Below, piece by piece: positions 28,708 to 38,800 of a DNA stretch of 46,007 nucleotides. The stretch's first letter is position 1; each line of letters begins with the position of its first letter. The notes beneath the pieces are model-generated. The model saw nothing but the letters and a program-made list of their open reading frames with translations, was not told the DNA's origin and did no database searches. This DNA comes from Planctomycetales bacterium 4572_13 (GTDB lineage: Bacteria > Planctomycetota > Phycisphaerae > Sedimentisphaerales > Anaerohalosphaeraceae): assembly GCA_002084585.1 (NCBI GenBank), contig NBLM01000008.1, positions 1 to 46,007 on the forward strand. The letters run 5' to 3'. Position numbers and translations under genes: made by a program.

Positions 28708-29709
28708 TTAAGGATTTTGCTCCGGCGGTATCGGTGGAATTGATGCGGTCGGCACAACAACCGGATCCGGGGTGTTCTGAAAAGCATCAAACTGCGGGCC
28801 GAACTGAGCTAGATAGAAAAGCGAATAGGCCCGCCGCCATACCAAAATCGGCAGCATCAGGACGGTTCCTATGTACGGAATCATGAGAAAACACGCTGCA
28901 CAGCAACAGGTTACAAGAACCGCAGTGAGAACGATCATCCCAATCGCCAGCCCGATTACAAATAAAAACAGCAGGTAGAGGGTAAACGGACCTTTATTAG
29001 CCATCAGCAACGACCAGAACTCTTTCCAACCCTCCGTCACTGTACACCGGCGAAGCGACATAATCGGAACCACAAAATCATCTGTTAATAATTTGATTCC
29101 CGAAAGGGTCATCACAACCATAATAATACAAAAAACCAAAAGAAAGCCCCACACCACATTGGCCAATGCGAAACCCGCGAGACCCGTATTCAAAAAGGAA
29201 ATCCCGATCACCACCAGCGGCACAATAAACAGGATGGATACAACGAATCCGGCCAACCCAAGGGCCAATCGAAACAGAAATAAGCTGTTCGCCTGCTGGG
29301 CGTATTGTTTCCAAGGAGCAACAACCTCGCCTTTATTCTGTGCCACACAGTTAAAAAACATGAATTGACCCCGACTCCTGATCCACATAAACACCAGCAA
29401 CAAAACAACGATAATCAGTATCGCAAGAGTACCTATTCTAATGACCATCGGAAGATTTTCAAGAACGGCCTCCTTGGCATTGTGTATTCCCTGCTGAAAA
29501 TCAGGATATTGTTCACGGGAACCCCAATTGCCAAAATTGAAATTCAGATTGCCGCCGCTGCCCAATGCGGCCAGCCATGCACAAAAGCCAATGGCAAACC
29601 ATTTGGCAATATCAAACGGGCGAAAGAGAACTTGCTTTGTTTTTTCGATTGCGGCACCGATGGGTTCTATAACGCTGATTTGACGCGATTGAGTCGTATC
29701 CATCTGCAA
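28708..29709 (-). CDS. Hypothetical multi-TM membrane protein
   Basis: Multiple TM helices; FRPFDIAKWFAIGFCAWLA; abuts the VanZ-like gene. Confidence 0.65.
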   Translation of the reverse strand: MQMDTTQSRQISVIEPIGAAIEKTKQVLFRPFDIAKWFAIGFCAWLAALGSGGNLNFNFGNWGSREQYPDFQQGIHNAKEAVLENLPMVIRIGTLAILIIVVLLLVFMWIRSRGQFMFFNCVAQNKGEVVAPWKQYAQQANSLFLFRLALGLAGFVVSILFIVPLVVIGISFLNTGLAGFALANVVWGFLLVFCIIMVVMTLSGIKLLTDDFVVPIMSLRRCTVTEGWKEFWSLLMANKGPFTLYLLFLFVIGLAIGMIVLTAVLVTCCCAACFLMIPYIGTVLMLPILVWRRAYSLFYLAQFGPQFDAFQNTPDPVVVPTASIPPIPPEQNP

Positions 29710-29744
29710 ACTCCTTACATTAAACCCGAAGTTTCAATTCTTTC

Positions 29745-29827
29745 GCCCCTTCGGGGCTTTGTGTAGCATTAGCCATCTTTCCGGGGGTTTACACCCCCGG
29801 CTATTATACCCTGACCCCTCCGGGGCC
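29745..29827 (+). repeat. Three-hairpin repeat module, copy 3
   Basis: GCCCCTTCGGGGC, CCGGGGGTTTACACCCCCGG-CTA, CCCCTCCGGGG. Confidence 0.75.
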
Positions 29828-29847
29828 TTTTGTTCGGATTTCCCACA

Positions 29848-30615
29848 CTATACAGGACGCACGGGAACGCCGTGCTGTTTCAAAAAATCTTTGGTTTCTT
29901 TGATGGAATAGGTTCCGTAGTGGAAAATCGAGGCGGCCAGAACAGCGTCGGCCTTTCCCTCACCGAGGACTTCGGTCAGTGATTCCAGCGTACCCGCCCC
30001 CCCGGAAGCGATAACGGGGATGTTGACTGCTTCGGCGACCGCACGAGTCAGTTCGATATCATAGCCAGCCTGTGTACCGTCGGCATCCATGCTGGTCAGC
30101 AGGATTTCGCCGGCTCCGAGTTTTTCGGCCCGTATCGCCCACTCAATCGCGTCAATATCCGTCGGCTCCGAGCCGGCCTTGACGGTTACATGCCATTTGC
30201 CGGTTGTGTTCGATGTTCGGCGAGCATCAATCGCCAGTACAACGCATTGGCTGCCAAATCGCTCGGCAGACTCATGTAGAATATCCGGATTTTTCACCGC
30301 GGCAGTATTGATGGAACACTTGTCCGCACCGCTTCGCAACAGCAGACCAATCTCATCGGCCTTGGTAATGCCGCCGCCAACAGTAAACGGAATAAACACA
30401 TTGGCCGCGACTTTTTCGACCAGATCGACAATCGTTTTATTCGACCGCAGCGTCGCTGTGATGTCCAGAAAGACCAACTCATCAGCACCTTCATCGCTGT
30501 ACTTTTTCCCCAGTTCAATCGGATCGCCCGCATCCCGCAGGTTCAGGAAGTTGACACCCTTAACAACACGGTTATCCTTAACATCCAGACAGGGAATGAT
30601 TCGTTTGGTCAACAT
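29848..30615 (-). CDS. hisF: Imidazole glycerol phosphate synthase cyclase subunit
   Basis: [23 protein letters not shown]...[16 protein letters not shown]. Confidence 0.97.
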   Translation of the reverse strand: MLTKRIIPCLDVKDNRVVKGVNFLNLRDAGDPIELGKKYSDEGADELVFLDITATLRSNKTIVDLVEKVAANVFIPFTVGGGITKADEIGLLLRSGADKCSINTAAVKNPDILHESAERFGSQCVVLAIDARRTSNTTGKWHVTVKAGSEPTDIDAIEWAIRAEKLGAGEILLTSMDADGTQAGYDIELTRAVAEAVNIPVIASGGAGTLESLTEVLGEGKADAVLAASIFHYGTYSIKETKDFLKQHGVPVRPV

Positions 30616-31232
30616 TATTTCGATTCCTCCCGGCAAATGTTGACAAAGTTTTTGAGTACCTGTAACCCATCAGCGGCACTTTTTTCAGGATGGAACTGGC
30701 AACCAAAAATATTGCCCTTTTCTACACCAGCCGTAATCGAAATACCATAGTCAGCCGAAGCGAATTTAGCGTCCGGATCCCCGACCTCGGCACAAAATGA
30801 ATTGGCAAACGCAAAATGCTTTCCATCGCCAAGACCATCGAACAGCCGCATACCTTCGGCAAATTTGACATAGTTCCAACCCATATGAGGAATGGTCAAC
30901 CCCCTATCGGTCGGAATCGGGACGACCTTGCCCTTAATCAATCCTAAGCATTTGTGCGTCCCCATTTCGTAACTGGTCTCGAACAGAAGCTGAAAGCCCA
31001 CACAAATTCCAAGAAGCGGCTTGCCGGTAAGGGCCTGTTCGGTGATAACGCCGGCGATAGGCGAAACTTTCTCCATCGCATAACCGCTGGCCCCAACGCC
31101 CGGTAGAATCAAACCATCCGCCGCCGCGATCACCGCCGGGTCGCAACTTACGGTCACATCCGAACTGATATAACGAAATGCGTTCGTCACGCTCCGCACA
31201 TTTCCAACGCCATAATCAATAATTACCAGCAT
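30615..31232 (-). CDS. hisH: Imidazole glycerol phosphate synthase glutamine amidotransferase subunit
   Basis: [35 protein letters not shown]. Confidence 0.97.
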   Translation of the reverse strand: MLVIIDYGVGNVRSVTNAFRYISSDVTVSCDPAVIAAADGLILPGVGASGYAMEKVSPIAGVITEQALTGKPLLGICVGFQLLFETSYEMGTHKCLGLIKGKVVPIPTDRGLTIPHMGWNYVKFAEGMRLFDGLGDGKHFAFANSFCAEVGDPDAKFASADYGISITAGVEKGNIFGCQFHPEKSAADGLQVLKNFVNICREESK

Positions 31233-31385
31233 AACCGTCCCAAAATGATTAAATGGACATCTTGTAGTCACAGAGCAGAATTATAACGAATCAGCCGCAA
31301 ATTCTCAATACCGATTCAAAAAATGGTAAAAGATTACAAAAATGTGGGCAGCGGGCTTGTTTTAGGTGCCGTCGCCCTGAGAACC

Positions 31386-32156
31386 CTACCGCTGATTCTG
31401 AGATAATTTCCCCTTACATCGCGGGCAGTTCTGCATGGAAAGGGGTTTTTCGAGGCGGCTTTGAGCCAGCAGGTCGTCATCGGCAAAGATGTCCGCCGTA
31501 GGGCCATCAGCTAATACCCGCCCCCGGCCGAGAACGATTGTTCTCGGGCACAGTTCCAATGCCAAATCCAGATCGTGCGTAGCGATAATCTTGGTATGCT
31601 TAAAGGTTTGCAGCAACTCGATCAATTCCCGCCGGGTTCTGGGGTCCAGACTGGAAGACGGCTCGTCCATAACCAGAATGTCCGGACTCATCGCCAATAC
31701 CGCGGCAATCGCAACGCGGCGTTTTTCCCCCGCCGACAGTTTATATGGCGGGCGATCTTTTAAATGGGTCGCATCGACGCGTTCCAACGCTTGTATAACC
31801 ACCGGCTCAACTTCCTCGGCGCTAAGGCCGAGGTTCATCGGGCCGAACGCCACATCCTCAAACACCGTCGGCATAAACAACTGGTCATCGCTATCCTGAA
31901 ATACCATGCCAATCGAACGGCGAATCGCGGCACAGGTTTTTTTCGTAACTGGCAAATCTCCCACCTGCACCGATCCCCGCATCGTCAATAGACAGCCGTT
32001 CAGGTGCATCAGCAGCGTGGACTTGCCCGCGCCGTTGGCCCCAACCAATGCAACCGACTCGCCATGCGTAATCCGAAAGGACACCCCTGCCAATCCGATG
32101 GTTCCATCCGGATAGGTGAAATGCAAATCATTCGTCTGGACGATGTGATGGCTCAT
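31386..32156 (-). CDS. cbiO: Ni/Co ECF-type ABC transporter ATPase (CbiO/NikO)
   Basis: GANGAGKST, KLSAGEKRRVAIA, LVMDEPSSSLD. Confidence 0.93.
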   Translation of the reverse strand: MSHHIVQTNDLHFTYPDGTIGLAGVSFRITHGESVALVGANGAGKSTLLMHLNGCLLTMRGSVQVGDLPVTKKTCAAIRRSIGMVFQDSDDQLFMPTVFEDVAFGPMNLGLSAEEVEPVVIQALERVDATHLKDRPPYKLSAGEKRRVAIAAVLAMSPDILVMDEPSSSLDPRTRRELIELLQTFKHTKIIATHDLDLALELCPRTIVLGRGRVLADGPTADIFADDDLLAQSRLEKPLSMQNCPRCKGKLSQNQR

Positions 32157-32965
32157 GAAAAAATCTCTGTGATCAACTTGCCTAAAAGAAGGGCTGGATT
32201 TGTAAATCGAAACACCGTGAAAAGCAAACAAAATCCAGTCAGAAAAATCGTGTTGGCCATTGTCCAGTGGAGTTGCTTCGCCGGATGAAGCCGGCCTTCA
32301 AAACCACGGCAGCACATCGCTTGGTAAATCCGCTGAGCCCGACTGGTCGTTCGCAAAAACAAGCTGCCCAGAAGTATCGAAAAGCTCTGGATGCCTATCG
32401 CCTTTTGCAGGGGGGCACGCAATTGCCACGCACGCACCATGCGTCCGCTTTCTTCGGCTAACACAAAAGCATAGCGATATAAAAATAAAAGCTGCATTAC
32501 AAATATATTCGGCACACCAATTTTTTCCAGTGCCAAACAGATCGTATTGAAGCCAGTCGTCGCCACAAGCACAAACGCCGCCAACACTGTTAATAAAGAA
32601 CGCATTAGGATCGAAGCGAACGACACCCACCCACCGGAAATTTCGACTGAACCGATGTGCAACAGAACCTGCCGATCAAGAAAGGGGTTGAAAATCCCGA
32701 CCAATACCGCAAACGGCGTTACCCACAGTACCCGCTTCATCAAATACCCAGCGGGCAAATTCCCCAACACGATCAGCACAATCGGAAATATCGCAAATGG
32801 AAACATCGCCGAGATTTGATATTTGTCGAACGAAACAACCATAACGATAAAAGCGAGAGTCGTCAGGAGTTTGGCCCGTGGATCCAACTGGTGGATGGGG
32901 CTGTCCTGTCGAGCCAACGCATCCAAATAGCCCACATTCGTAATAATTGAACCTGTTTTTGACAT
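32153..32965 (-). CDS. cbiQ: ECF transporter transmembrane protein CbiQ/NikQ
   Basis: HQLDPRAKLLTTLAFI; AMCCRGFEGRL; between cbiO and cbiM. Confidence 0.92.
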   Translation of the reverse strand: MSKTGSIITNVGYLDALARQDSPIHQLDPRAKLLTTLAFIVMVVSFDKYQISAMFPFAIFPIVLIVLGNLPAGYLMKRVLWVTPFAVLVGIFNPFLDRQVLLHIGSVEISGGWVSFASILMRSLLTVLAAFVLVATTGFNTICLALEKIGVPNIFVMQLLFLYRYAFVLAEESGRMVRAWQLRAPLQKAIGIQSFSILLGSLFLRTTSRAQRIYQAMCCRGFEGRLHPAKQLHWTMANTIFLTGFCLLFTVFRFTNPALLLGKLITEIFS

Positions 32966-33051
32966 TTGCCTCTTTGGCCCTAAACGAAAACACCCATCCC
33001 GATTTATCGGGAAAGGTGCCGTTCACTAAATTCTGTTTAAAAAGCACTTTT

Positions 33052-34104
33052 TTATGATACGGCCGGACTCGGTATTTTCCGCTTAAATTTCAACAGAAAC
33101 CCAATTCCAAACGCCAAGGCCAGCGTCAGTAAACCGCCAACTAAGCCGGAAACCGTCGTTCCGACACTCACTGCGGGCCAGCTTTCAGCGGTTTCTTCGG
33201 CCGCAACGGCCACTTCGCTTTCCTTAAAACCATAGTCCGGCAAAAACGCTGTCATTTCCTGCAATCCCGATGATTTATCATACACGGCATTGTCCGGCGT
33301 GTCCAGTTCTTCTGCGCCGGATGTTTTAAACATCGACCATTCCAGCCCATCGGGATGGCCTGAGGCAAACCAGCTTAACGCTCCACCGGTAATTACCGCC
33401 GCAATCAACAGTGAAGCGGCTACAAGTTTAATCGAAACGGGTGATTTGTCAGCCTGCGGAATTGTTATTTCCAAAAGCTGCGGCTGGGCCTTTACAACAA
33501 ACGCCACAACGCCTGCCGTGATAAAGCCCTCCACAATGCCGATGCCCAGATGGATCGGCTGCATCGCCGCCAGAAAACCAGCAAACGGCAATTCAGAAAT
33601 ACCCGACAGAACTGTTTGTAACACCACATTGAATGCCCCCAATTGCAGTCCCACAACCGCCGCAATCATTGAACCCCAAAATAATTTTGATTGCGAGGAA
33701 TGATGTTGCCTAACGATTTTTTTATAAACCAGCGGATACATCACAAAACAGGTCCAAAATCCCATATTGAAGATATTACAGCCCAGCGCAAGAATGCCGC
33801 CGTCGGCAAAGAATAATGCCTGCACGGTCAAAATGGAGGCCATCACAATAAAACCCGCCCACGGCCCCAGCAAAATCGCCAAAATCATCCCCCCGCCCAA
33901 ATGGCCGCTGGAACCGGTGCCGGGAATTGTAAAGTTAATCATCTGTGCCGAAAACACAAAGGCCCCCACAACCCCCATCAGAGGAACCTTGCTGTCGCTC
34001 AGTTCGCTTTTGATTTTTTTGCAGCTATACCCAATCAGCCCCGCCGAGGCCGCCCAAAATGCCCCGCCGACCGCTGGTGAAATTAACGCATCTGCCATAT
34101 GCAT
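33052..34104 (-). CDS. CbiM/NikM fused to NikN-like PDGLE domain (NikMN)
   Basis: MHMADALISPAVGG; ASGHPDGLEWSM followed by C-terminal TM. Confidence 0.92.
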   Translation of the reverse strand: MHMADALISPAVGGAFWAASAGLIGYSCKKIKSELSDSKVPLMGVVGAFVFSAQMINFTIPGTGSSGHLGGGMILAILLGPWAGFIVMASILTVQALFFADGGILALGCNIFNMGFWTCFVMYPLVYKKIVRQHHSSQSKLFWGSMIAAVVGLQLGAFNVVLQTVLSGISELPFAGFLAAMQPIHLGIGIVEGFITAGVVAFVVKAQPQLLEITIPQADKSPVSIKLVAASLLIAAVITGGALSWFASGHPDGLEWSMFKTSGAEELDTPDNAVYDKSSGLQEMTAFLPDYGFKESEVAVAAEETAESWPAVSVGTTVSGLVGGLLTLALAFGIGFLLKFKRKIPSPAVS

Positions 34105-34165
34105 AATAAATACTCCTGTATTTTCTGCCTTAGTGAATATTCTTGTTTTCGGCCTGTATTGTCAA

Positions 34166-35428
34166 TTAAAAAGTGATTAGTGCTCGCACGCCGCAAACGA
34201 CCGCATCGCTGACATCGGCATTGCCGCCAGGATTCGTTACATACTGCACCGAGGGGCTTATGGCCATCCACGGGGTGATTTGAGCATTATAGTACAATTC
34301 CGTAACGCTTTCATAATCTTCTGTATAGGTCGTATCGGCCTTGTCGCTGAAACAGCCGTGTGCATAACCCAACCCCAGCACATCGTCATCCCGACCGTCG
34401 AACAACCCCTGATACTGAACACCAAAGCTGTAGAAATTGGTTAGATCATTGGTTTTGCTGGGAGCATAGCCATAGCGGGCAAACGCCCCAAGGCCCTGTG
34501 TGTCCTCGACATCGTTGTTTTCCTTAGCCAGCATCTGATCACAACTGATGTAAAATCCGGTATCATCGCGGTACAGTTTTGTTGTGTCTGAATGTGACTT
34601 TGGCTGCGGATCATACCAGAAACCCACACGATAAGCACCTTGTAGCGGGCCGTTTACCGAATCCATCCGCGGCGCAATACCCGTCTCCGCCATATACACA
34701 AAATAATCTTCGTCATGGAATGTGGTATTAAAACCGGTTTGCCCCTTCTCCGCCTGGGCATCGGCCGCACCGACAGACAGATACCAATCCTCCACCGGAT
34801 TCCAGTACACCACCGCACCCAACCCATAATCCGGGAAAGGAATCGTCGGGTTGTTCACCAACGCGGCATTGAGAAATTGCTCATTTTCGTCATTGGCATA
34901 CATATTTCCATCAAATGATACGGGGCAGCCCTTGCATTCAAAACCACCGGTCATATCCAATTTACCAATACGAAATCGAAATGTATTATCCAGCAACGCT
35001 TGCTCATACCACACTTCGATGAGATGAAACGCCTCGCGAGGGGCAAAATCAGCGTTCACACCGAAATAGGAACCAACCGATGTGCCGTCAATGTCCTGCC
35101 GGGACCAGGTTCCCTCGGCGTGCATGTAGAAGACCGCATTCTCAATGCCCAGTATCTTCTCTATATCCGCATTCATTTCAAGGTCATAGCTGCCCGACCA
35201 GCGCCCCTGGCGACGGTGGGTGCTGGTTCCGCCCTTTGTGTTGGCCTGATAGATATTGGTAAAACTCAACGCAAAATCAATGCCCGCTGGCTCTAATGCC
35301 TCATTGAGACCCCAAAAACCTCCTGTCAATGTCGATCTCCCTGACATATGCTGTGCTTGATCGGCGACACAAAGCCCCGCAACAGTCAACAAAAACAGCC
35401 CACATGCAATTATCATACTCCTGTTCAT
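34166..35428 (-). CDS. OprB-like carbohydrate-selective porin-family outer membrane protein
   Basis: Signal peptide; GSYDLEMNADIEKILG...GSYFGVNADFAPREAFHLIEVWYEQAL; C-terminal aromatic ending ALITF. Confidence 0.85.
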   Translation of the reverse strand: MNRSMIIACGLFLLTVAGLCVADQAQHMSGRSTLTGGFWGLNEALEPAGIDFALSFTNIYQANTKGGTSTHRRQGRWSGSYDLEMNADIEKILGIENAVFYMHAEGTWSRQDIDGTSVGSYFGVNADFAPREAFHLIEVWYEQALLDNTFRFRIGKLDMTGGFECKGCPVSFDGNMYANDENEQFLNAALVNNPTIPFPDYGLGAVVYWNPVEDWYLSVGAADAQAEKGQTGFNTTFHDEDYFVYMAETGIAPRMDSVNGPLQGAYRVGFWYDPQPKSHSDTTKLYRDDTGFYISCDQMLAKENNDVEDTQGLGAFARYGYAPSKTNDLTNFYSFGVQYQGLFDGRDDDVLGLGYAHGCFSDKADTTYTEDYESVTELYYNAQITPWMAISPSVQYVTNPGGNADVSDAVVCGVRALITF

Positions 35429-35485
35429 CTCAAATTCCTTTCCTAAGTTCTTAGTTTGCATGACAATACAATTCACTTTATCTCT

Positions 35486-35506
35486 ATTTGCAACTGAGTT
35501 GCAAAT
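35486..35506. promoter_or_regulatory. Perfect palindrome ATTTGCAACT-G-AGTTGCAAAT, candidate Fur/Zur-family operator
   Basis: 21-bp perfect odd-length dyad 58 bp upstream of the porin start; inner TGCAACT-N-AGTTGCA has Fur-like 7-1-7 geometry. Confidence 0.6.
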
Positions 35507-35529
35507 ACTTTTTTCTCATTTTTTCAACA

Positions 35530-35579
35530 AACCCAAAAAAAAGAGCGATAGCTGATGCTTAACGCATCTTCTATCGCTC
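35530..35579 (-). terminator. Rho-independent terminator of the feo operon
   Basis: Minus strand GAGCGATAG-N-CTATCGCTC followed by TTTTTTTT. Confidence 0.9.
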
Positions 35580-35627
35580 CCTGGCTGGCTTATGGCTTGC
35601 TGGGTTGCAAGTGATGTAAAAATTCGA

Positions 35628-35798
35628 TTATTTGTTCATAATTAGTTTACCATTCCTTGTTATCCGAAGCCGGTAAACAGCCCCTTCGTGGCGAATCATA
35701 ATTTCATTACTTTTACCAAAAAGCCGCGATGATTCCACTACCGGAACACGCTGAACAAACTTATTCTTGTCTGAATTGTCTTGCTCGTAACCGTTCAT
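35628..35798 (-). CDS. hemP: HemP-like small protein (56 aa), not in the ORF track
   Basis: [56 protein letters not shown]; SRxLFG...YRLRxTRxGKLI signature. Confidence 0.8.
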   Translation of the reverse strand: MNGYEQDNSDKNKFVQRVPVVESSRLFGKSNEIMIRHEGAVYRLRITRNGKLIMNK

Positions 35799-35819
35799 AC
35801 AATCCTTCCATAGGAGGCC

Positions 35820-35972
35820 CTAACGCCCATCATCGCTTTTCTCTGTCCTACTGCACGACTTACAATGTTGGCTGCAGCTACAGCCGCCTTTGCCTTTAAC
35901 GGCCCTGTAAAAGGTCCACACGCCTACCGCTGCGGCCAAGGCAACGATCAATAATACGATTACTGTTTCCAT
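35820..35972 (-). CDS. FeoB-associated Cys-rich membrane protein (50 aa), not in the ORF track
   Basis: METVIVLLIVALAAAVGVWTFYRAVKGKGGCSCSQHCKSCSRTEKSDDGR; one TM plus CxC/CxxC; directly after feoB. Confidence 0.85.
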   Translation of the reverse strand: METVIVLLIVALAAAVGVWTFYRAVKGKGGCSCSQHCKSCSRTEKSDDGR

Positions 35973-35984
35973 AAACTCACCTTC

Positions 35985-38054
35985 CTATCCAACAAACAAA
36001 CTGCCTATTTGGTAAACAGCCAAAGTAATGACATAAGCCAGGGCCGTTAAGCCGAAGAACTGGAAAAACGCCCAGCCCCAGGAGCCCGTTTCTCGTTTAC
36101 AGACCGCCACCGTCGCTACACAAGGGGCACTTATCAAGCAAAACAGCATAATGCAGAATCCCTGAAGCGGTGAATAATTCTCTTTGAGCTTCGCTCTCAA
36201 CGAGTCCGAATCCTCATCCGCTTCACCAATGGAATACACAATGCCCATCTGCGCAACAAAAACCTCCTTCGCGGCCAAAGCCCCAATCAATGCGGTTCCA
36301 ATGCGGCGGTCAAACCCCAACGGCCTGATAGCCGGTTCCATAGCACTACCAATTCTTCCGGCGACAGAATAATTTAATTCGGCTTCCTGTACCTGTCGGG
36401 CATCAAGGCCGGTCAATGCTGACTCATTCGGCTTGGGATAGGTCGTTGCCGCCCAGAGCAAAATCGATATAATCAAAATGACCGTCCCGGCCTTCTTCAA
36501 ATAAAGCCAACTCCGCTCCCACATATGGGTCAAAATACCCCTCAGCGTCGGTACGCGGTACGGCGGCAGTTCCATCACAAACGGAACGGTTTCGCCCTTA
36601 AACAGCGTACTTCGCAGCAGTTTCGCACACATAATCGCCAGTACGACACCAATCATATAGATCAGCCACATCATCAGCCCGTGCCATTTCGCCGCGAAGA
36701 AGGCCGGTATGATGAGTGCGTAAATCGTCAGACGCGCCCCGCAACTCATCAACGGGATAACCATCAGCGTCGTAAATCGACTGCGTCTGTTCTCCAATAT
36801 GCGCGTTCCCATCATCGCCGGGATCGAACAACCAAAACCGATCAGCATCGGGATAAAACTTTTACCGTGCAGACCGATCTTGTGCATAATGCGGTCCATC
36901 AAAAACGCGGCTCTGGCCATATAGCCGGAGTCCTCAAGGATAGCAATCGCCAAAAACAGCAGAATGATATTCGGCAAAAAGATAATTACGCCGCCCACGC
37001 CGCCAATGATGCCGTCAACAATCAGCGATTGCAGCACACTTTCGGTTCCTGCCGGCCAAAATCCGGTTACGACTTCTGCAAGCCATACTTTACCAATTTC
37101 AATCCAATCCATCGGCGGCCCGCCCAGCCAGAAAGTCAGCTTAAAGACCGCATACATCAACACCGCGAAAATCGGCAACCCCAACACACGATTCAAAATA
37201 ATTTTATCCGCAAGATCGCTTGCGGTATGCCTGTTCTCCACAGAGTTTTTGACCGCTTCTTCACAAGCACCCGAGATGAATCCATAGCGCTTGTCCGCAA
37301 CAACAATCTCCGGCTCATCGCCAAAATGTTTTCCAATCCGCTCCACGCTTTGGGCCACCGCCTGAATCACCTCATCAGTATGGCCCTTATCAAGTACCTC
37401 CTTGTCCTGCTCGAGCAGTTTCAGTGCCAGCCATCGCGTACCATACTTTTTAACAAGCTGATGTTCCTGATTGACTAATGCGGCAATTTGTTCCAATTCC
37501 TGCTCAATTTCAGAGCCGTAGTGAATGATACTCCCTGACTCACTCAGAGCCGGCCCGTCAGCGGCGGCGACAATAACCTCCAGCAACTCATCCAATCCCT
37601 TCGCCTTATTGCCCACAGTCGGCACGATGGGACAATGCACCAGCTTGGACAATTTCGCATAGTCAATTTCACAGCCCCGCTGCTTGACCACATCGCTCAT
37701 ATTAAATGCCAGCACCAGCTTTGTGCCCATTTCTATCAATTGCGTCGCCAGATAGAGATTTCGCTCAAGATTGGAACTGTCCACAACATGCACCACAACA
37801 TCGGGATGTTTGTCGAGAATGAAATTGCGTGCGACAATCTCTTCGATGGAATAGGCCGTCAAACTGTAAGTTCCAGGCAGATCCACAAAGTTTATTTCGT
37901 ATCCCTGATAATTCCGGAGGCCCTCTTTCTTTTCAACAGTTACGCCGGGATAGTTCCCAATATGCTGACGAGCGCCGGTGAGAGCATTAAACATTGTCGT
38001 TTTGCCGCTGTTTGGATTTCCGGCCAGTGCTACTGTGATTTGTTTGTTCTTCAC
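35985..38054 (-). CDS. feoB: Ferrous iron transport protein B
   Basis: ALAGNPNSGKTTMFNALTG, VDLPGTYSL, Gate domains. Confidence 0.97.
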   Translation of the reverse strand: MKNKQITVALAGNPNSGKTTMFNALTGARQHIGNYPGVTVEKKEGLRNYQGYEINFVDLPGTYSLTAYSIEEIVARNFILDKHPDVVVHVVDSSNLERNLYLATQLIEMGTKLVLAFNMSDVVKQRGCEIDYAKLSKLVHCPIVPTVGNKAKGLDELLEVIVAAADGPALSESGSIIHYGSEIEQELEQIAALVNQEHQLVKKYGTRWLALKLLEQDKEVLDKGHTDEVIQAVAQSVERIGKHFGDEPEIVVADKRYGFISGACEEAVKNSVENRHTASDLADKIILNRVLGLPIFAVLMYAVFKLTFWLGGPPMDWIEIGKVWLAEVVTGFWPAGTESVLQSLIVDGIIGGVGGVIIFLPNIILLFLAIAILEDSGYMARAAFLMDRIMHKIGLHGKSFIPMLIGFGCSIPAMMGTRILENRRSRFTTLMVIPLMSCGARLTIYALIIPAFFAAKWHGLMMWLIYMIGVVLAIMCAKLLRSTLFKGETVPFVMELPPYRVPTLRGILTHMWERSWLYLKKAGTVILIISILLWAATTYPKPNESALTGLDARQVQEAELNYSVAGRIGSAMEPAIRPLGFDRRIGTALIGALAAKEVFVAQMGIVYSIGEADEDSDSLRAKLKENYSPLQGFCIMLFCLISAPCVATVAVCKRETGSWGWAFFQFFGLTALAYVITLAVYQIGSLFVG

Positions 38055-38106
38055 TCTTGCTTTTCCTTAAAAATTTAGCTACCCCTAACTTTTAATTGAA
38101 AAATTT

Positions 38107-38745
38107 TTACACTGCCGACAGAATAATCGCCGCGGCCTCTTCTTTTCTCAGCGAAAGGTGATACCCTCTGACCTTAATATCAATCGGATCACCCAGAGGA
38201 GCCACCCGCTCGACCTCAATCAAAGCACCGGAGCCAATCCCCATATCCGCAAGCCGTTTGGTTACCGTTCCGCGATGGTTCATCTTCAAAACCGTGCCTT
38301 TTTGCTTGGGTTTCATCTCCGCAAGTGTTACTTCGTTTTTTGAATGAGTCATTATCCGGTCCTTTTTAATACTCTCGACAAACTCCGTTAATCTTTCAAA
38401 AATGACCTTGGGGATGTCGTGTTCCAGTTTACAGGCCCCTTTTTCAGCAATTTCTTCTTCAACACCCAAAACATCGATAAAAAATTCTTTTAAGACTTCA
38501 TGCCGCCTCTTAATCTGGCGGGCTTTTTTCAAACCCTCAGTCGTCATTGTAATTGCCTCGTACGGAGCATAATTGATCAGTTTTTTCTGCGAAAGCGCCT
38601 GTAGTGCGCCCGTTACGGAACCGGCCTTGACACCAAGTCGGACGGCGATATCTTTGGCCCGAACGCCGCCCTTCTCCGAGACAACAACGAAGATCGTCTC
38701 CAGATAGTCTTCCAAACTCGCACTTAGCTGCATTGATTTAACCAT
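38107..38745 (-). CDS. DtxR/MntR-family regulator with C-terminal FeoA domain
   Basis: N-terminal HTH (LEDYLETIFVVVSEKGGVRAKDIA); C-terminal LAEMKPKQKGTVLKM...RLADMGIGSGALIEVERVAPLGDPIDIKVRGYHLSLRKEEA. Confidence 0.92.
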   Translation of the reverse strand: MVKSMQLSASLEDYLETIFVVVSEKGGVRAKDIAVRLGVKAGSVTGALQALSQKKLINYAPYEAITMTTEGLKKARQIKRRHEVLKEFFIDVLGVEEEIAEKGACKLEHDIPKVIFERLTEFVESIKKDRIMTHSKNEVTLAEMKPKQKGTVLKMNHRGTVTKRLADMGIGSGALIEVERVAPLGDPIDIKVRGYHLSLRKEEAAAIILSAV

Positions 38746-38774
38746 ATAGTTTCACTTGAAAATAAGTTTTTCCT

Positions 38775-38800
38775 CAAAATATAAGCCGCGACTTATTTTG
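38775..38800. promoter_or_regulatory. Candidate iron-regulator operator upstream of dtxR-feoB
   Basis: Imperfect dyad CAAAATATAAG-CCGCGA-CTTATTTTG close to the regulator start. Confidence 0.4.

Noticed and set aside
36525-37478. 317-aa + strand ORF
   Set aside because: Antisense to the clearly coding feoB; low-complexity composition typical of a shadow ORF.
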